Shown here: positions 8,101 through 15,857 of the stretch, one piece after another
Position numbering within the stretch: the stretch's first letter is position 1
How the letters are laid out: the number at the start of each line of letters is the position of its first letter
Source of the DNA: Bin87 sp965203195
GTDB lineage: Bacteria > Chloroflexota > Dehalococcoidia > Lucifugimonadales > UBA3495
Reading direction: 5' to 3'
DNA length: 64,000 nt
Assembly: GCA_965203195.1 (NCBI GenBank)
Contig: OZ241860.1
Span: 3,038,001-3,102,000, forward strand
Notes under the pieces: model-generated
Seen by the model: the letters and a program-made list of their open reading frames with translations, nothing else
Database searches by the model: none
What the model was told of the DNA's origin: nothing
Made by a program: the position numbers and the translations under genes

Positions 8101-8430
8101 ATGCCCGCTGACCTGGAAATAACCCCCGAAGCCGCCCGGTTCATCCGCAGCAAGGGCGGCCGCGCCATCGTTGACCTGATTCGCTGGCAAGGTTGAACCG
8201 GCGAATCGCTGGAGGTATCGGTCGATACCAATATCCGCCGCCGGCGCAGCCTGGAGGGCTACGAGCGTTTCGGGCAGAACGATATTGCGCTGCTGCTGCC
8301 GGCCGGGCTGGCCGACTATGCCCTGCGGATAACGGTATCGGTCAGCCGTTTCCTCTGCTTTCGCAGTCTGAAAGTGTCCGTCCTGCTGCCGGACGGCGCA
8401 ACCCTGGGGCGGCGGGCCACGCCGATTTGA
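8101..8430 (+). CDS. Probable selenoprotein with in-frame UGA (CC/Se-motif-like)
   Basis: Reading through TGA at 8194-8196 gives a continuous 109-residue protein with selenocysteine at 32. The first 31 residues include LEITPEAARFIRSKGG and IVDLIRWQG; the protein resumes with TGESLEVSVDT and ends with SRFLCFRSLKVSVLLPDG. From memory this matches the small family named CC/Se motif family (seleno)protein, which places Sec or Cys after a VDLI strand and ends in a Phe-Leu-x-Phe-x-x-Leu strand. A hairpin with a GGUC apical loop lies 23 bases after the TGA. Function unknown. The alternative is a nonsense-mutated pseudogene. The ATG lacks a strong ribosome-binding site. Confidence 0.75.
8197..8240 (+). 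promoter_or_regulatory. Bacterial SECIS-like hairpin
   Basis: GGTATC (8214-8219) and GATACC (8224-8229) form a perfect 6-bp stem closing the tetraloop GGTC (8220-8223). The loop begins 23 bases after the TGA, inside the 16-37 base range known for bacterial SECIS elements, and GGUC is the loop of the E. coli fdhF SECIS bound by SelB. A partial lower stem may form from GGA (8211-8213) and TCC further down. Confidence 0.72.
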
Positions 8431-8505
8431 ACGCCCACGCCCGGAACGCCCACGCCCGGAATCCCCGCGTCTGGAATCCCCATGCCCGGAACGCCAGCGC
8501 ATAGC
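8431..8505 (+). repeat. Five imperfect 15-bp tandem repeats
   Basis: The unit ACGCCCACGCCCGGA occurs twice exactly (8431-8445, 8446-8460), then as two variants (8461-8490) and a decayed fifth (8491-8505). It starts directly after the selenoprotein stop and in its frame would encode Pro-rich pentapeptides (TPTPG). Confidence 0.75.
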
Positions 8506-8517
8506 CGGCGGAGTCCG

Positions 8518-9315
8518 CTACATCATCGTGTAGCCGCCCGACACGCTCAAAGTCTGCCCGGTAATGAAGCTGGCCGCGTCCGAGGCGAGGAACACCACCG
8601 CGTTGGCGACCTCTGCCGCCGTGCCCATCCGCCGCAGAGGGTAGGCGCGGCGCACCCGTTCCAGCGTTTCCTCGGTGAACAGCCGTTCCATACCCTGCCG
8701 CCACATACTCTCCGCGCCGATTACTTCGTCCTGCGGCGGCGCCACCAGGCCGGGGCAAACCATATTCAGCCGGAGCCCGTAACGCCCGGTCTCCCGCGCC
8801 AGAGCCTTGCTCAACGCGATGACACCCGCCTTGCACGCCGAATAGACCGCCTCCCGGTACTCGCCCATCCGCCCGGCGTCGCTGCTGATGCTGACGATGG
8901 CCCCCGACTGCCGCTCAATCATATGGGGCAGCGCGGCGTGAATGCAGTTGATGGCGCCCCACAGGTTCACATCAACCTCTTTGATATGTTCGGCGCGGGG
9001 CTTGTCCAGAAACAGGCGGTCCACCGTCCAGCCCACATTGTTCACCAGCACATCCACGCTGCCCAGCCGGGCGATGGCCTCGGCCATCATCGCATCGGTT
9101 TTGGCCTGGTCGGTAACATCGGCGTCAATGACGATGGCCGATGCCCCCGCGCCCATCGCGGCGATTTCGCCGGCCACCCGCTGGCCGGCGGCGGCGTCCA
9201 GCTCGGCGATGGCTATGTTGCTGCCCTCGGCGGCGAAGGCCAGGGCGATGGCCCGGCCGATGTTGTTGCCGCCGCCGGTTACAATGACATTCTTGCCCTT
9301 CAGTCCCAGTTCCAA
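8518..9315 (-). CDS. Short-chain dehydrogenase/reductase (SDR)
   Basis: 265-residue classical SDR with NAD(P)-binding TGGGNNIG near the N-terminus, NNVG, the catalytic Ser in SISSDAG, YSACK (Tyr and Lys) and the C-terminal LRRMGTAAEVANAVVFLASD typical of FabG-like enzymes. Substrate unknown. The frame is open to 9393, but a TTG at 9313-9315 has GGGAGGG seven bases upstream and gives the family N-terminus (LELGLKGKNVIVTGGG), so TTG is chosen. Last gene of the purF-led minus-strand run. Confidence 0.88.
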   Translation of the reverse strand: MELGLKGKNVIVTGGGNNIGRAIALAFAAEGSNIAIAELDAAAGQRVAGEIAAMGAGASAIVIDADVTDQAKTDAMMAEAIARLGSVDVLVNNVGWTVDRLFLDKPRAEHIKEVDVNLWGAINCIHAALPHMIERQSGAIVSISSDAGRMGEYREAVYSACKAGVIALSKALARETGRYGLRLNMVCPGLVAPPQDEVIGAESMWRQGMERLFTEETLERVRRAYPLRRMGTAAEVANAVVFLASDAASFITGQTLSVSGGYTMM

Positions 9316-9334
9316 AGCTGTGCCCTCCCGCTGG

Positions 9335-9835
9335 CTAGGTTCGTTCGCGGTTCCGGTCAAGGTACTTGCGGAGCGCGTGCAGGTTCTCCACATCGGCGCG
9401 GTTGTATTTGAGCAGCAAGTCCAGCGCTTCCCGATTGCCCCGGTGACGGTATTCCTGCCAGAGGTGAATGGCGTCCTTGCCGCTCATTTCCGGCAGGTCG
9501 TGGCGGGCAATGCCAATGGTCCGCTCGATATGCTTGAGGCCGCCGCGCAAATCGGCCCGCCGGCACAGGTACATCAAATCCCGGTGCCTGAACTTTTTCC
9601 TCAGATCCACGCCCGGCCGCCAGGCCAGAAAAGGCAAGTCGAAACCAGCGCCGTTGAAGGTGTAAATCGTCGTGACCCCCTCCAGGATATGCAGAATGGC
9701 GTCACGCGTGATGCTGTCGCCCACCAGCTGCTCAACAGACCAGTCGCCGGGGAAGTCCAGCGCAACGCCCACTACCGTCGGGCGCGATGAGCCGCCGATA
9801 AAGCCGGTGGTTTCAATGTCCAGGTAAGCGTCCAT
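9335..9835 (-). CDS. RNase H-like 3'-5' exonuclease domain protein (YprB-type)
   Basis: 166 residues of the ribonuclease H-like superfamily as in YprB. DEDD-type residues are visible: DIETTG at the N-terminus, FNGAGFDLPFL in the middle and YNRADVENLHAL near the end. The family is expected to be a metal-dependent 3'-5' nuclease. The start (MDAYLDIETTG, ATG at 9833-9835) lies 13 bases below purH, so it belongs to the same transcript. Not essential to purine synthesis; the linkage is probably fortuitous. Confidence 0.82.
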   Translation of the reverse strand: MDAYLDIETTGFIGGSSRPTVVGVALDFPGDWSVEQLVGDSITRDAILHILEGVTTIYTFNGAGFDLPFLAWRPGVDLRKKFRHRDLMYLCRRADLRGGLKHIERTIGIARHDLPEMSGKDAIHLWQEYRHRGNREALDLLLKYNRADVENLHALRKYLDRNRERT

Positions 9836-9848
9836 AGCGCAGTCCTTG

Positions 9849-11393
9849 TCAGTGGCGGAAATGGCGTACGCCGGTGAACGCCATCGCAATGCCGGCGGCG
9901 TTGGCGGCGGCGATAACCTCATTATCCCGGACGGAACCGCCGGGCTGGACGATGGCCGTAACGCCGGCCGCCGCCGCCAGTTCGATATTGTCCGGGAAAG
10001 GGAAAAAGGCATCCGACGCCAGGGCGCAGCCGGCCGCGGCGGCGCCCGCCGCCCGCTGCGCCAGATGCACGCTGGCCACCCGGTTGGGCTGCCCGGCGCC
10101 CATACCCACCAGCCGGCGGTCCTTGACCAGGGCGATGGCGTTGGACTTGATGTGCTTTACCGCCGTCCAGGCAAAGGCCAGGTCGGTTCTTTCGGCGTCC
10201 GTTGGCGTCCGTTCCGTAGCCGTCGTCCAGGATTGAGGGTTGGCGCGGGCAACATCCGGCGTCTGCGCCAGAATGCCGCCGCTCAACGGGCGCAGGTCGT
10301 AATCCGGCGCGCCCGGCGCCGGCTCCGCCGGCTCCGCTTCCAAAATACGCAGGTTGCGCTTGCGGCGCAGGATGTCCAGCGCCTCGGCATCGTAGCCGGG
10401 GGCGACGACCACCTCGTAGAACACGGGCGACATAGCCGCGGCGGCGGCGGCGGTGACCGTCCGGTTAAAGCCGACGATGCCCCCGAAAGCGGACACCGGG
10501 TCGCCGGCGTAGGCCAGCCGGTAGGCTTCGGCAATGTCCTCCCGAGCCGCCAGCCCGCAGGGGTTGGCGTGCTTGACCACGCACGCCGCCGGTTCCTCGT
10601 AGTCGTTGACGATGCGCCAGGCGGCGTCGGCGTCCACCAGGTTGTTGAACGACAGCGCCCGGCCGTGACGCTGCCGGGCGCGGGCCAGGCCGCCATGGCC
10701 GCCGCCGGCCGGAACATACAACGCCCCCTGCTGGTGCGGATTCTCCCCATAGCGCAGCGCGGACGCACGCGTCAGCCCGATGGTCAGCTGCGCCGGCATT
10801 CCCGCCTCGTCTGCCGGCGCCGGCTTCGCCTCCAGATAGGCGGCTACGGCGGCATCGTACCCGGCCACGTGCCGGAAGGCTTTCGCCGCCAGGTTGCGCC
10901 GTTGCGCCGGGGACAACCCGTCGCCGGCCAGGCCGTCGGCAACCCATCCGTAATCCGCCGGGTCAACGATAACGGCCACCGAAGGGAAGTTTTTCGCCGC
11001 TGCCCGCAGCAGCGTTGGGCCGCCGATGTCAATGTTCTCCAAAGCGTCGTCCAGCGTTGCCCCGTCCCGGCTGATGGCGTCAATAAATGGATACAGATTG
11101 ACTGCCACCACATCAATGGCGTCAATGCCGTGCCGGGACAGTTCGCCCATCTGCGCTGGCGCATCCCGCCGCGCCAGCAGGCCGCCGTGTATGGCCGGAT
11201 GCAGCGTCTTGACCCGTCCGTCCAGAATCTCCGGGAATCCGGTCAGGTCGGAAACCGGCCGCGCGGGGACGCCCGCGGCGCTCAAGGCGCGGTGCGTGCC
11301 GCCGGTGCTGATCAGTTCGCAACCGACGGCGGACAGGCGGCGCCCCAGATCGTCAATGCCGGTTTTGTCAAACACGCTCAATAAAGCTTTCAC
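9849..11393 (-). CDS. purH: PurH: AICAR transformylase / IMP cyclohydrolase
   Basis: 514-residue bifunctional enzyme catalysing the last two steps to IMP. The N-terminal MGS-like IMP cyclohydrolase domain has STGGT and KTLHPAIHGG. The C-terminal AICAR transformylase domain has LSFNNLVDADAAW, VVKHANPCG, KHIKSNAI, SDAFFPFPDNI and AFTGVRHFRH. The start is the GTG at 11391-11393 (VKALLSVFDKTG), with GGAG eight bases upstream; the open frame continues upstream without family similarity. It follows purM by 72 bases. Confidence 0.95.
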   Translation of the reverse strand: MKALLSVFDKTGIDDLGRRLSAVGCELISTGGTHRALSAAGVPARPVSDLTGFPEILDGRVKTLHPAIHGGLLARRDAPAQMGELSRHGIDAIDVVAVNLYPFIDAISRDGATLDDALENIDIGGPTLLRAAAKNFPSVAVIVDPADYGWVADGLAGDGLSPAQRRNLAAKAFRHVAGYDAAVAAYLEAKPAPADEAGMPAQLTIGLTRASALRYGENPHQQGALYVPAGGGHGGLARARQRHGRALSFNNLVDADAAWRIVNDYEEPAACVVKHANPCGLAAREDIAEAYRLAYAGDPVSAFGGIVGFNRTVTAAAAAAMSPVFYEVVVAPGYDAEALDILRRKRNLRILEAEPAEPAPGAPDYDLRPLSGGILAQTPDVARANPQSWTTATERTPTDAERTDLAFAWTAVKHIKSNAIALVKDRRLVGMGAGQPNRVASVHLAQRAAGAAAAGCALASDAFFPFPDNIELAAAAGVTAIVQPGGSVRDNEVIAAANAAGIAMAFTGVRHFRH

Positions 11394-11465
11394 GGCGCTG
11401 CTCCGCCTGCCGGCCTCTTTATTCGATCGCAATTCGGGCGCAATTCGGGGAAAGGGTGCGCTGCT

Positions 11466-12509
11466 CTACCCGCCGGCAAAGAGGACCCGGGCATCGCCCG
11501 CCCTGGGGATGACCCGGCCCACGACCGCCGCATCGGACACGCCGGCCAGCAGGGCGTCCGCCCCGGCGGCGTCGCACACGGCGACCATCCCCAGCCCCAT
11601 ATTGAACACCCGGTACATTTCGGCGTCGCTGACGCCGCCGGCCTGCTGGATGGCGGCAAAGATGGGCGGCGTCGGCCAGGCGCTGGTGTCGAATTCGGCG
11701 GCTACGGCGTCCGGCAGGATGGCCGGCATCTTGCCCGGCAGCCCGCCCCCGGTGATGTGGCACAGCGCCTTGACCTGCCCCAGATACGGCGCCAGCAGCG
11801 GATAGTAGGCGCGGTGGCGCACCATCAGCTCGTCGCCCAGATTCCGCGCCAGGCCGGCCACGGGACGGAACAACGCTGCCGGATCCTCGTCCAACCCGAA
11901 TGCCTGCCGCACCAGTGAGAAGCCGTTGGTATGCACCCCGCTGGAGGGTATGCCCACCAGGACGTCGCCGGGAACGATGCGCCCGCCGTCCAGCAGCCGC
12001 CTCCGCTCCACAACGCCGACCACAAAGCCGGCCAAATCAAAATCGGCGTCGGCATAAACGCCCGGCAGCTGCGCCGTTTCGCCGCCGATCAGCGAGCAGC
12101 CGGCTTCCCGGCAGCCCCAGACGATGCCCCGCATCAGCATCTCCAGCCGGTGTTCGTCAAAGGCGGTGAAAGAAATATAGTCCAGAAAGAACAGGGGACG
12201 CGCGCCTTTCGTCAGAATGTCGTTGACATTCAGCGTCACCAGGTCCTGCCCCACGCCTTCAAAATGCCCGATCTGGGCGGCGATTTTCAGCTTGGTGCCT
12301 ACGCCGTCGGCGCTGGCGACCAGCACCGGCTCCGCAAACCCGGCCAGGGCGAACAGGCCGGCGAAACCGCCGCCGCCGTCCAGCGTCTCCGGGCCGTGGG
12401 TCAGCGCCGCAAAGGCTTTGATGCGGTCTTTCAACCCGTCCAGCGCGTCCAGAGACACGCCGGCGGCGGCGTAAGTCCCGGAACCGGATGCGGAAGCGGC
12501 GCCGGTCAC
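11466..12509 (-). CDS. purM: PurM: AIR synthetase
   Basis: 347-residue phosphoribosylformylglycinamidine cyclo-ligase, of usual length, converting FGAM to AIR. TYAAAGVSLDALDGLKDRIK, VASADGVGTKLKIA, NDILTKGARPLFFLDYI, IGGETAQLPGVY and ITGGGLPGKMPAIL are family landmarks. A GTG start at 12507-12509 overlaps the purF stop (GTGA), giving translational coupling and the correct N-terminus; the frame is open 300 bases further upstream without similarity. Confidence 0.94.
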   Translation of the reverse strand: MTGAASASGSGTYAAAGVSLDALDGLKDRIKAFAALTHGPETLDGGGGFAGLFALAGFAEPVLVASADGVGTKLKIAAQIGHFEGVGQDLVTLNVNDILTKGARPLFFLDYISFTAFDEHRLEMLMRGIVWGCREAGCSLIGGETAQLPGVYADADFDLAGFVVGVVERRRLLDGGRIVPGDVLVGIPSSGVHTNGFSLVRQAFGLDEDPAALFRPVAGLARNLGDELMVRHRAYYPLLAPYLGQVKALCHITGGGLPGKMPAILPDAVAAEFDTSAWPTPPIFAAIQQAGGVSDAEMYRVFNMGLGMVAVCDAAGADALLAGVSDAAVVGRVIPRAGDARVLFAGG

Positions 12510-14014
12510 GGGGCGGCCGCTCCGGGTGCGCCTGGCCCGCTGGCCTGTTCCCCGGCCCGTTCCAGTATCGTTTTCGTCAAATCCAGCTGTACCGGAACGG
12601 GGTAGTTGCCCGTGAAGCAGGCGTCGCAGAAGCCGCCCGGCCCGTCCCCGTCCTGGGGCTGGTTTTGGGCCACTTTGAGCAGGCCGTCCACGCTCAAATA
12701 TCCCAGGGTATCGGCCCCGGCCAGTTCGCAGATTTCCGCCTCCGTTTTGCGCGCGGCAATCAGCTCCTCCCGCGTGGCCATATCCACGCCCAGATGACAG
12801 GGGTGCTTGATGGGCGGCGCGCACACCCGCAGATGCACTTCGGCGGCGCCGGCCCGGCGCAGCAGCTCCACCACATGAGGCGTGGTGGTGCCGCGCACGA
12901 TGCTGTCGTCGACTACCACCAGCCGCTGGCCCCGCAGGATGGCCGGCATTGGGTTGAATTTTTGGCGGACGCCCCGGTCGCGCCGCTGCTGTTCCGGCTC
13001 AATGAAAGTGCGCCCCACATAGCGGTTTCGCACCAGCCCGTTGGCGATGGGGATGCCCGACTCCCGGGCGTAGCCTGCCGCCGCCGAGGTTGAGGAATCG
13101 GGTATGCCGATGACCAGGTCGGCGGCGGCGGGATGTTCCCGCGCCAGCTGGGCTCCCATTTCCTCCCGGGCGGTGTGCATCAGCCGCCCGTCCATCACGC
13201 TGTCAGGCCGGGCGAAGTAAATCCATTCAAAGACGCACAGTGCCCGCCGGCGCCGGCGGGCGGACGGGTAAAGTTCCGAATGGACGCCGGCGCGGCTGAT
13301 GACCATCACTTCCCCCGGTTCCAGCTCCCGGTGGAATTCCGCCTGCAAATGGTCCAGAGCGCAGGTTTCCGAGGCTATGGCCCAGCCCCCGCCGGCCAGC
13401 CGTCCGAAGCACAGCGGGCGTATGCCCAGAGGGTCGCGGGCCGCGATGACCGCATCGGGCGTCAACAGTGTCAGCGAGTAGGCCCCTTGCAGCATCCGCA
13501 TCCCGGAGAAAATCCGTTCCGGCCAGGAGGCGCCGGGCGCATTCGCCAGCAGGTAGGCGATGACCTCCGAGTCGGTGGTCGTCTCAAAGGCGCAATGCCA
13601 CGCCGCCCGCAGCTGTTCCCGCAGTTCCGCCGAGTTGACGATGTTGCCGTTGTGCGCCACCGCCAGCGGCCCGTTCAGCCCCTGCACCAGCAGCGGCTGG
13701 GCGTTGCGGCGGTCGCTGGCGCCGGTGGTGGAGTAGCGGGTATGGCCGATGGCCAGCCCGCCGGCCAGCCCGTCGATCGCGCCGCCCCGGAAAGCTTCCG
13801 ACACCAGCCCCATTCCGGTGTGAACGCTGATCTGCCCGTCATCGTCCGCCGCGGCCACCCCCGCCGATTCCTGCCCCCGGTGCTGGAGGGCGAACAGGCC
13901 AACGGCGGCCGGCGTGGCCGCGTGGCTGCCCGGCGCGTATATGCCCATCACGCCGCACTCCTCGCGGAGACGGTCGTCAGGCGATGCGGGGCCAGTACGG
14001 AGCGGGTGGTTCAT
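12506..14014 (-). CDS. purF: PurF: amidophosphoribosyltransferase
   Basis: 502-residue first enzyme of purine synthesis, transferring glutamine amide nitrogen to PRPP. A 19-residue propeptide precedes the catalytic Cys20 (REECGVMGIYAP). The glutaminase domain continues with LQHRGQESAG and GHTRYSTTG. The phosphoribosyltransferase domain has VVVDDSIVRGTT. A four-cysteine iron-sulfur type C-terminus appears likely (CAPPIKHPC, DACFTGNYPVP). The ATG is only six bases below a -10 box, so the mRNA is probably leaderless. Confidence 0.95.
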   Translation of the reverse strand: MNHPLRTGPASPDDRLREECGVMGIYAPGSHAATPAAVGLFALQHRGQESAGVAAADDDGQISVHTGMGLVSEAFRGGAIDGLAGGLAIGHTRYSTTGASDRRNAQPLLVQGLNGPLAVAHNGNIVNSAELREQLRAAWHCAFETTTDSEVIAYLLANAPGASWPERIFSGMRMLQGAYSLTLLTPDAVIAARDPLGIRPLCFGRLAGGGWAIASETCALDHLQAEFHRELEPGEVMVISRAGVHSELYPSARRRRRALCVFEWIYFARPDSVMDGRLMHTAREEMGAQLAREHPAAADLVIGIPDSSTSAAAGYARESGIPIANGLVRNRYVGRTFIEPEQQRRDRGVRQKFNPMPAILRGQRLVVVDDSIVRGTTTPHVVELLRRAGAAEVHLRVCAPPIKHPCHLGVDMATREELIAARKTEAEICELAGADTLGYLSVDGLLKVAQNQPQDGDGPGGFCDACFTGNYPVPVQLDLTKTILERAGEQASGPGAPGAAAP

Positions 14015-14020
14015 GGCGTC

Positions 14021-14049
14021 ATTCTATTTTGCGGCCCGCACGGGGTCAA
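14021..14049 (-). promoter_or_regulatory. Promoter for purF, predicted leaderless
   Basis: On the minus strand TTGACC (14049-14044), a 17-base spacer and TAGAAT (14026-14021) form a near-consensus promoter. The purF ATG begins at 14014, so transcription should start at or within a base or two of the A of the start codon. No ribosome-binding site fits in between. Confidence 0.65.
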
Positions 14050-14203
14050 CGCCGGGTGGCGACATATTGCCCGCTGTTATTCGGATCGGCGCCGTCCGGC
14101 GTCCGGGCGCGCTGGTTGGACAGACCCGGACGGATGGAGACAAATGCCGTAAGGTCGATGGATACGAGACGGGCGACGGATGGGCAGCAGACGACAAGCG
14201 GCA

Positions 14204-14974
14204 TCAGCCCCGGTCGGGCAGGATTTGCACCTTGCGATCCTCTCCGAATCCGACGCTCTCCGTGCGGACGCCCTCCTGTTCGTCCAGGTAGATGTGGATC
14301 ACCCTGCGGTCGGCGGGCGTCATCGGTTCCAGCTGGATGCTGCGTCCGGTCTCCCGCACCCGGCTGGCAACCCGGTCGGCCATCTCCCGCAGGCCGTCCT
14401 CCCTCCGCTGCCGGTACTGTTCTACGTCCAGCGACAACCGCACATCCTCGCGGGTCAGCCGCTGGCGCACGATGCTCTGCACGATGAATTGCAGCGACTG
14501 CAAGGTCTGGCCGCGCCGCCCGATGAGCAGCCCGGAATCGGGGCCGCTGATGTCAATAACCGGCCCGCCGGCGAATTCGTCATACTCGGCGCGCAGGGTA
14601 GCGGTTACTTCCGCGCCCACGCTGGTGAGAATGACTTCCAGGGCCGCTATGGCTACTTCGGCCGGCGTTCCCGCCGGCAAAGAGGCCGCGCCGGCCGGCG
14701 CGCTTTCATCGGACGGAACCGCATCCGGCACGGCGTCTCTGTCGACAGCGACGGCGTCTGCCGTCTCGACCTCCGGTTCCGGGGCGGTTTCGTCCGGGGT
14801 GGCGGCCAGCCGGGTGACACGGACTTCGGCCGGTTCGCCGCCGATGCCCAGGAAACCCTGCCGGCCCCTATTTAGTATTTCGACCGCGACCTCGCTGCGG
14901 TCGGCGCCGAGGGCCGCGAGGGCCAGCTCTTCGGCTTCGGCGACGGTTCTCCCGGTTTGCACTATCTCGTTCAT
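14204..14974 (-). CDS. jag: Jag/KhpB RNA-binding protein
   Basis: 256 residues. Jag-N domain (TGRTVAEAEELALAALG ... GFLGIGGEPAEVRV), an acidic Ala/Glu-rich linker (about 60-120), a KH domain with GLLIGRRGQTLQSLQFIV and a C-terminal R3H domain (RRVIHIYLDEQEGV). KhpB binds RNA with KhpA and affects cell division in Firmicutes. ATGs lie at 14983 and 14974; AGGAG is too close to the first and suits the second. The first 107 bases overlap the end of yidC in another frame. Confidence 0.9.
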   Translation of the reverse strand: MNEIVQTGRTVAEAEELALAALGADRSEVAVEILNRGRQGFLGIGGEPAEVRVTRLAATPDETAPEPEVETADAVAVDRDAVPDAVPSDESAPAGAASLPAGTPAEVAIAALEVILTSVGAEVTATLRAEYDEFAGGPVIDISGPDSGLLIGRRGQTLQSLQFIVQSIVRQRLTREDVRLSLDVEQYRQRREDGLREMADRVASRVRETGRSIQLEPMTPADRRVIHIYLDEQEGVRTESVGFGEDRKVQILPDRG

Positions 14975-15791
14975 TGGGTTCATTCTCCTGCCGGTGGGGA
15001 GACGCCGGCGCCGCGACTTCCGGCTCTGCGCCGCGCCGCGGGAACAAGGGGAAAAGCGGCCCCCAGCCGGTAATAAAGTACTGGATGCCAATGCCGATGA
15101 GGTTGGACACTACCCAATAGAGGGGCAGGCCGCTGGGCCAGCCCAGGGAAAAAGCCCCCAGAAAGATGGGCATCATCCAGAGCATCATCGTCTGGCTGGA
15201 CTGCTGGCGCGGGTCCGGCGACGGCATCTGCGTCATCTTTTGTTGCACCCAGGTGGTCACCGCCACCAGGATGGGCATTACGATGGGCGACGGGTCCGGC
15301 TGGCTCAAATCCAGCCACAGAAAGCCGCTGTCCACCGGGGCGGCGGCGTGTATCGGCACGAAGGTAATCCAGCCGTAGAGCTTGTCCGCAAGATCGACCA
15401 GATCCTCCGGGTTGTCAAACAGCGTCTGGATCAGCACGCGGAACAGGCCGATGAGGATGGGCATCTGCACAATCAGCGGCCCCAGGCAGCCGATGGGGCT
15501 CACGCCGCTCTCCCGGTACAGCTTCATAGTTTCCTGGGAAATGCGCTGCCGGTCGCCGGCGTAGCGTTCCTGGATGGCGCGCACGCGGGGTTGCAGGCCG
15601 GTCATCGCCCGCATCTGCCGCAGCTGCCGCACCGTCAGCGGCACCGTTGCCACCCGCACCAGCGCCGTAAAAGCGATGATGGCAATGCCCATCTGCGAAA
15701 AGCAGATCACATACAACACCATCAGGGTGTTGAGCATCGGCCGGATGATGACCTCGTTCCAGAGAACGATGAATATGCTGAAAAATTCCAC
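14868..15791 (-). CDS. yidC: Membrane protein insertase YidC
   Basis: 307 residues of the YidC/Oxa1 family, which insert proteins into the inner membrane alone or with SecYEG. Family landmarks are ALVRVATVPLTVRQLRQM, KLYRESGVSPIGCLGPLIVQMPI and VQQKMTQ. Hydrophobic segments lie near 20-45, 110-130, 170-190 and 215-245. It is the short Gram-positive-like form lacking the large periplasmic domain. The tail is strongly basic (RRSRRAGPRGPRRRPQRGRGRN), a feature linked to ribosome binding, and is encoded within the overlap with jag. Confidence 0.92.
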   Translation of the reverse strand: MEFFSIFIVLWNEVIIRPMLNTLMVLYVICFSQMGIAIIAFTALVRVATVPLTVRQLRQMRAMTGLQPRVRAIQERYAGDRQRISQETMKLYRESGVSPIGCLGPLIVQMPILIGLFRVLIQTLFDNPEDLVDLADKLYGWITFVPIHAAAPVDSGFLWLDLSQPDPSPIVMPILVAVTTWVQQKMTQMPSPDPRQQSSQTMMLWMMPIFLGAFSLGWPSGLPLYWVVSNLIGIGIQYFITGWGPLFPLFPRRGAEPEVAAPASPHRQENEPNERDSANRENRRRSRRAGPRGPRRRPQRGRGRNTK

Positions 15792-15857
15792 TTGTACCTG
15801 CGCCCCGCTCGCGCCGCCCTGCGCTGCCCTGCGTTCCGAAAACCTGCGCCGGCCGCG

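Noticed and set aside
8482..9411. Plus-strand 309-codon open frame overlapping the SDR
   Set aside because: It is an antisense shadow of the SDR on the minus strand; only its repeat-derived start is notable.
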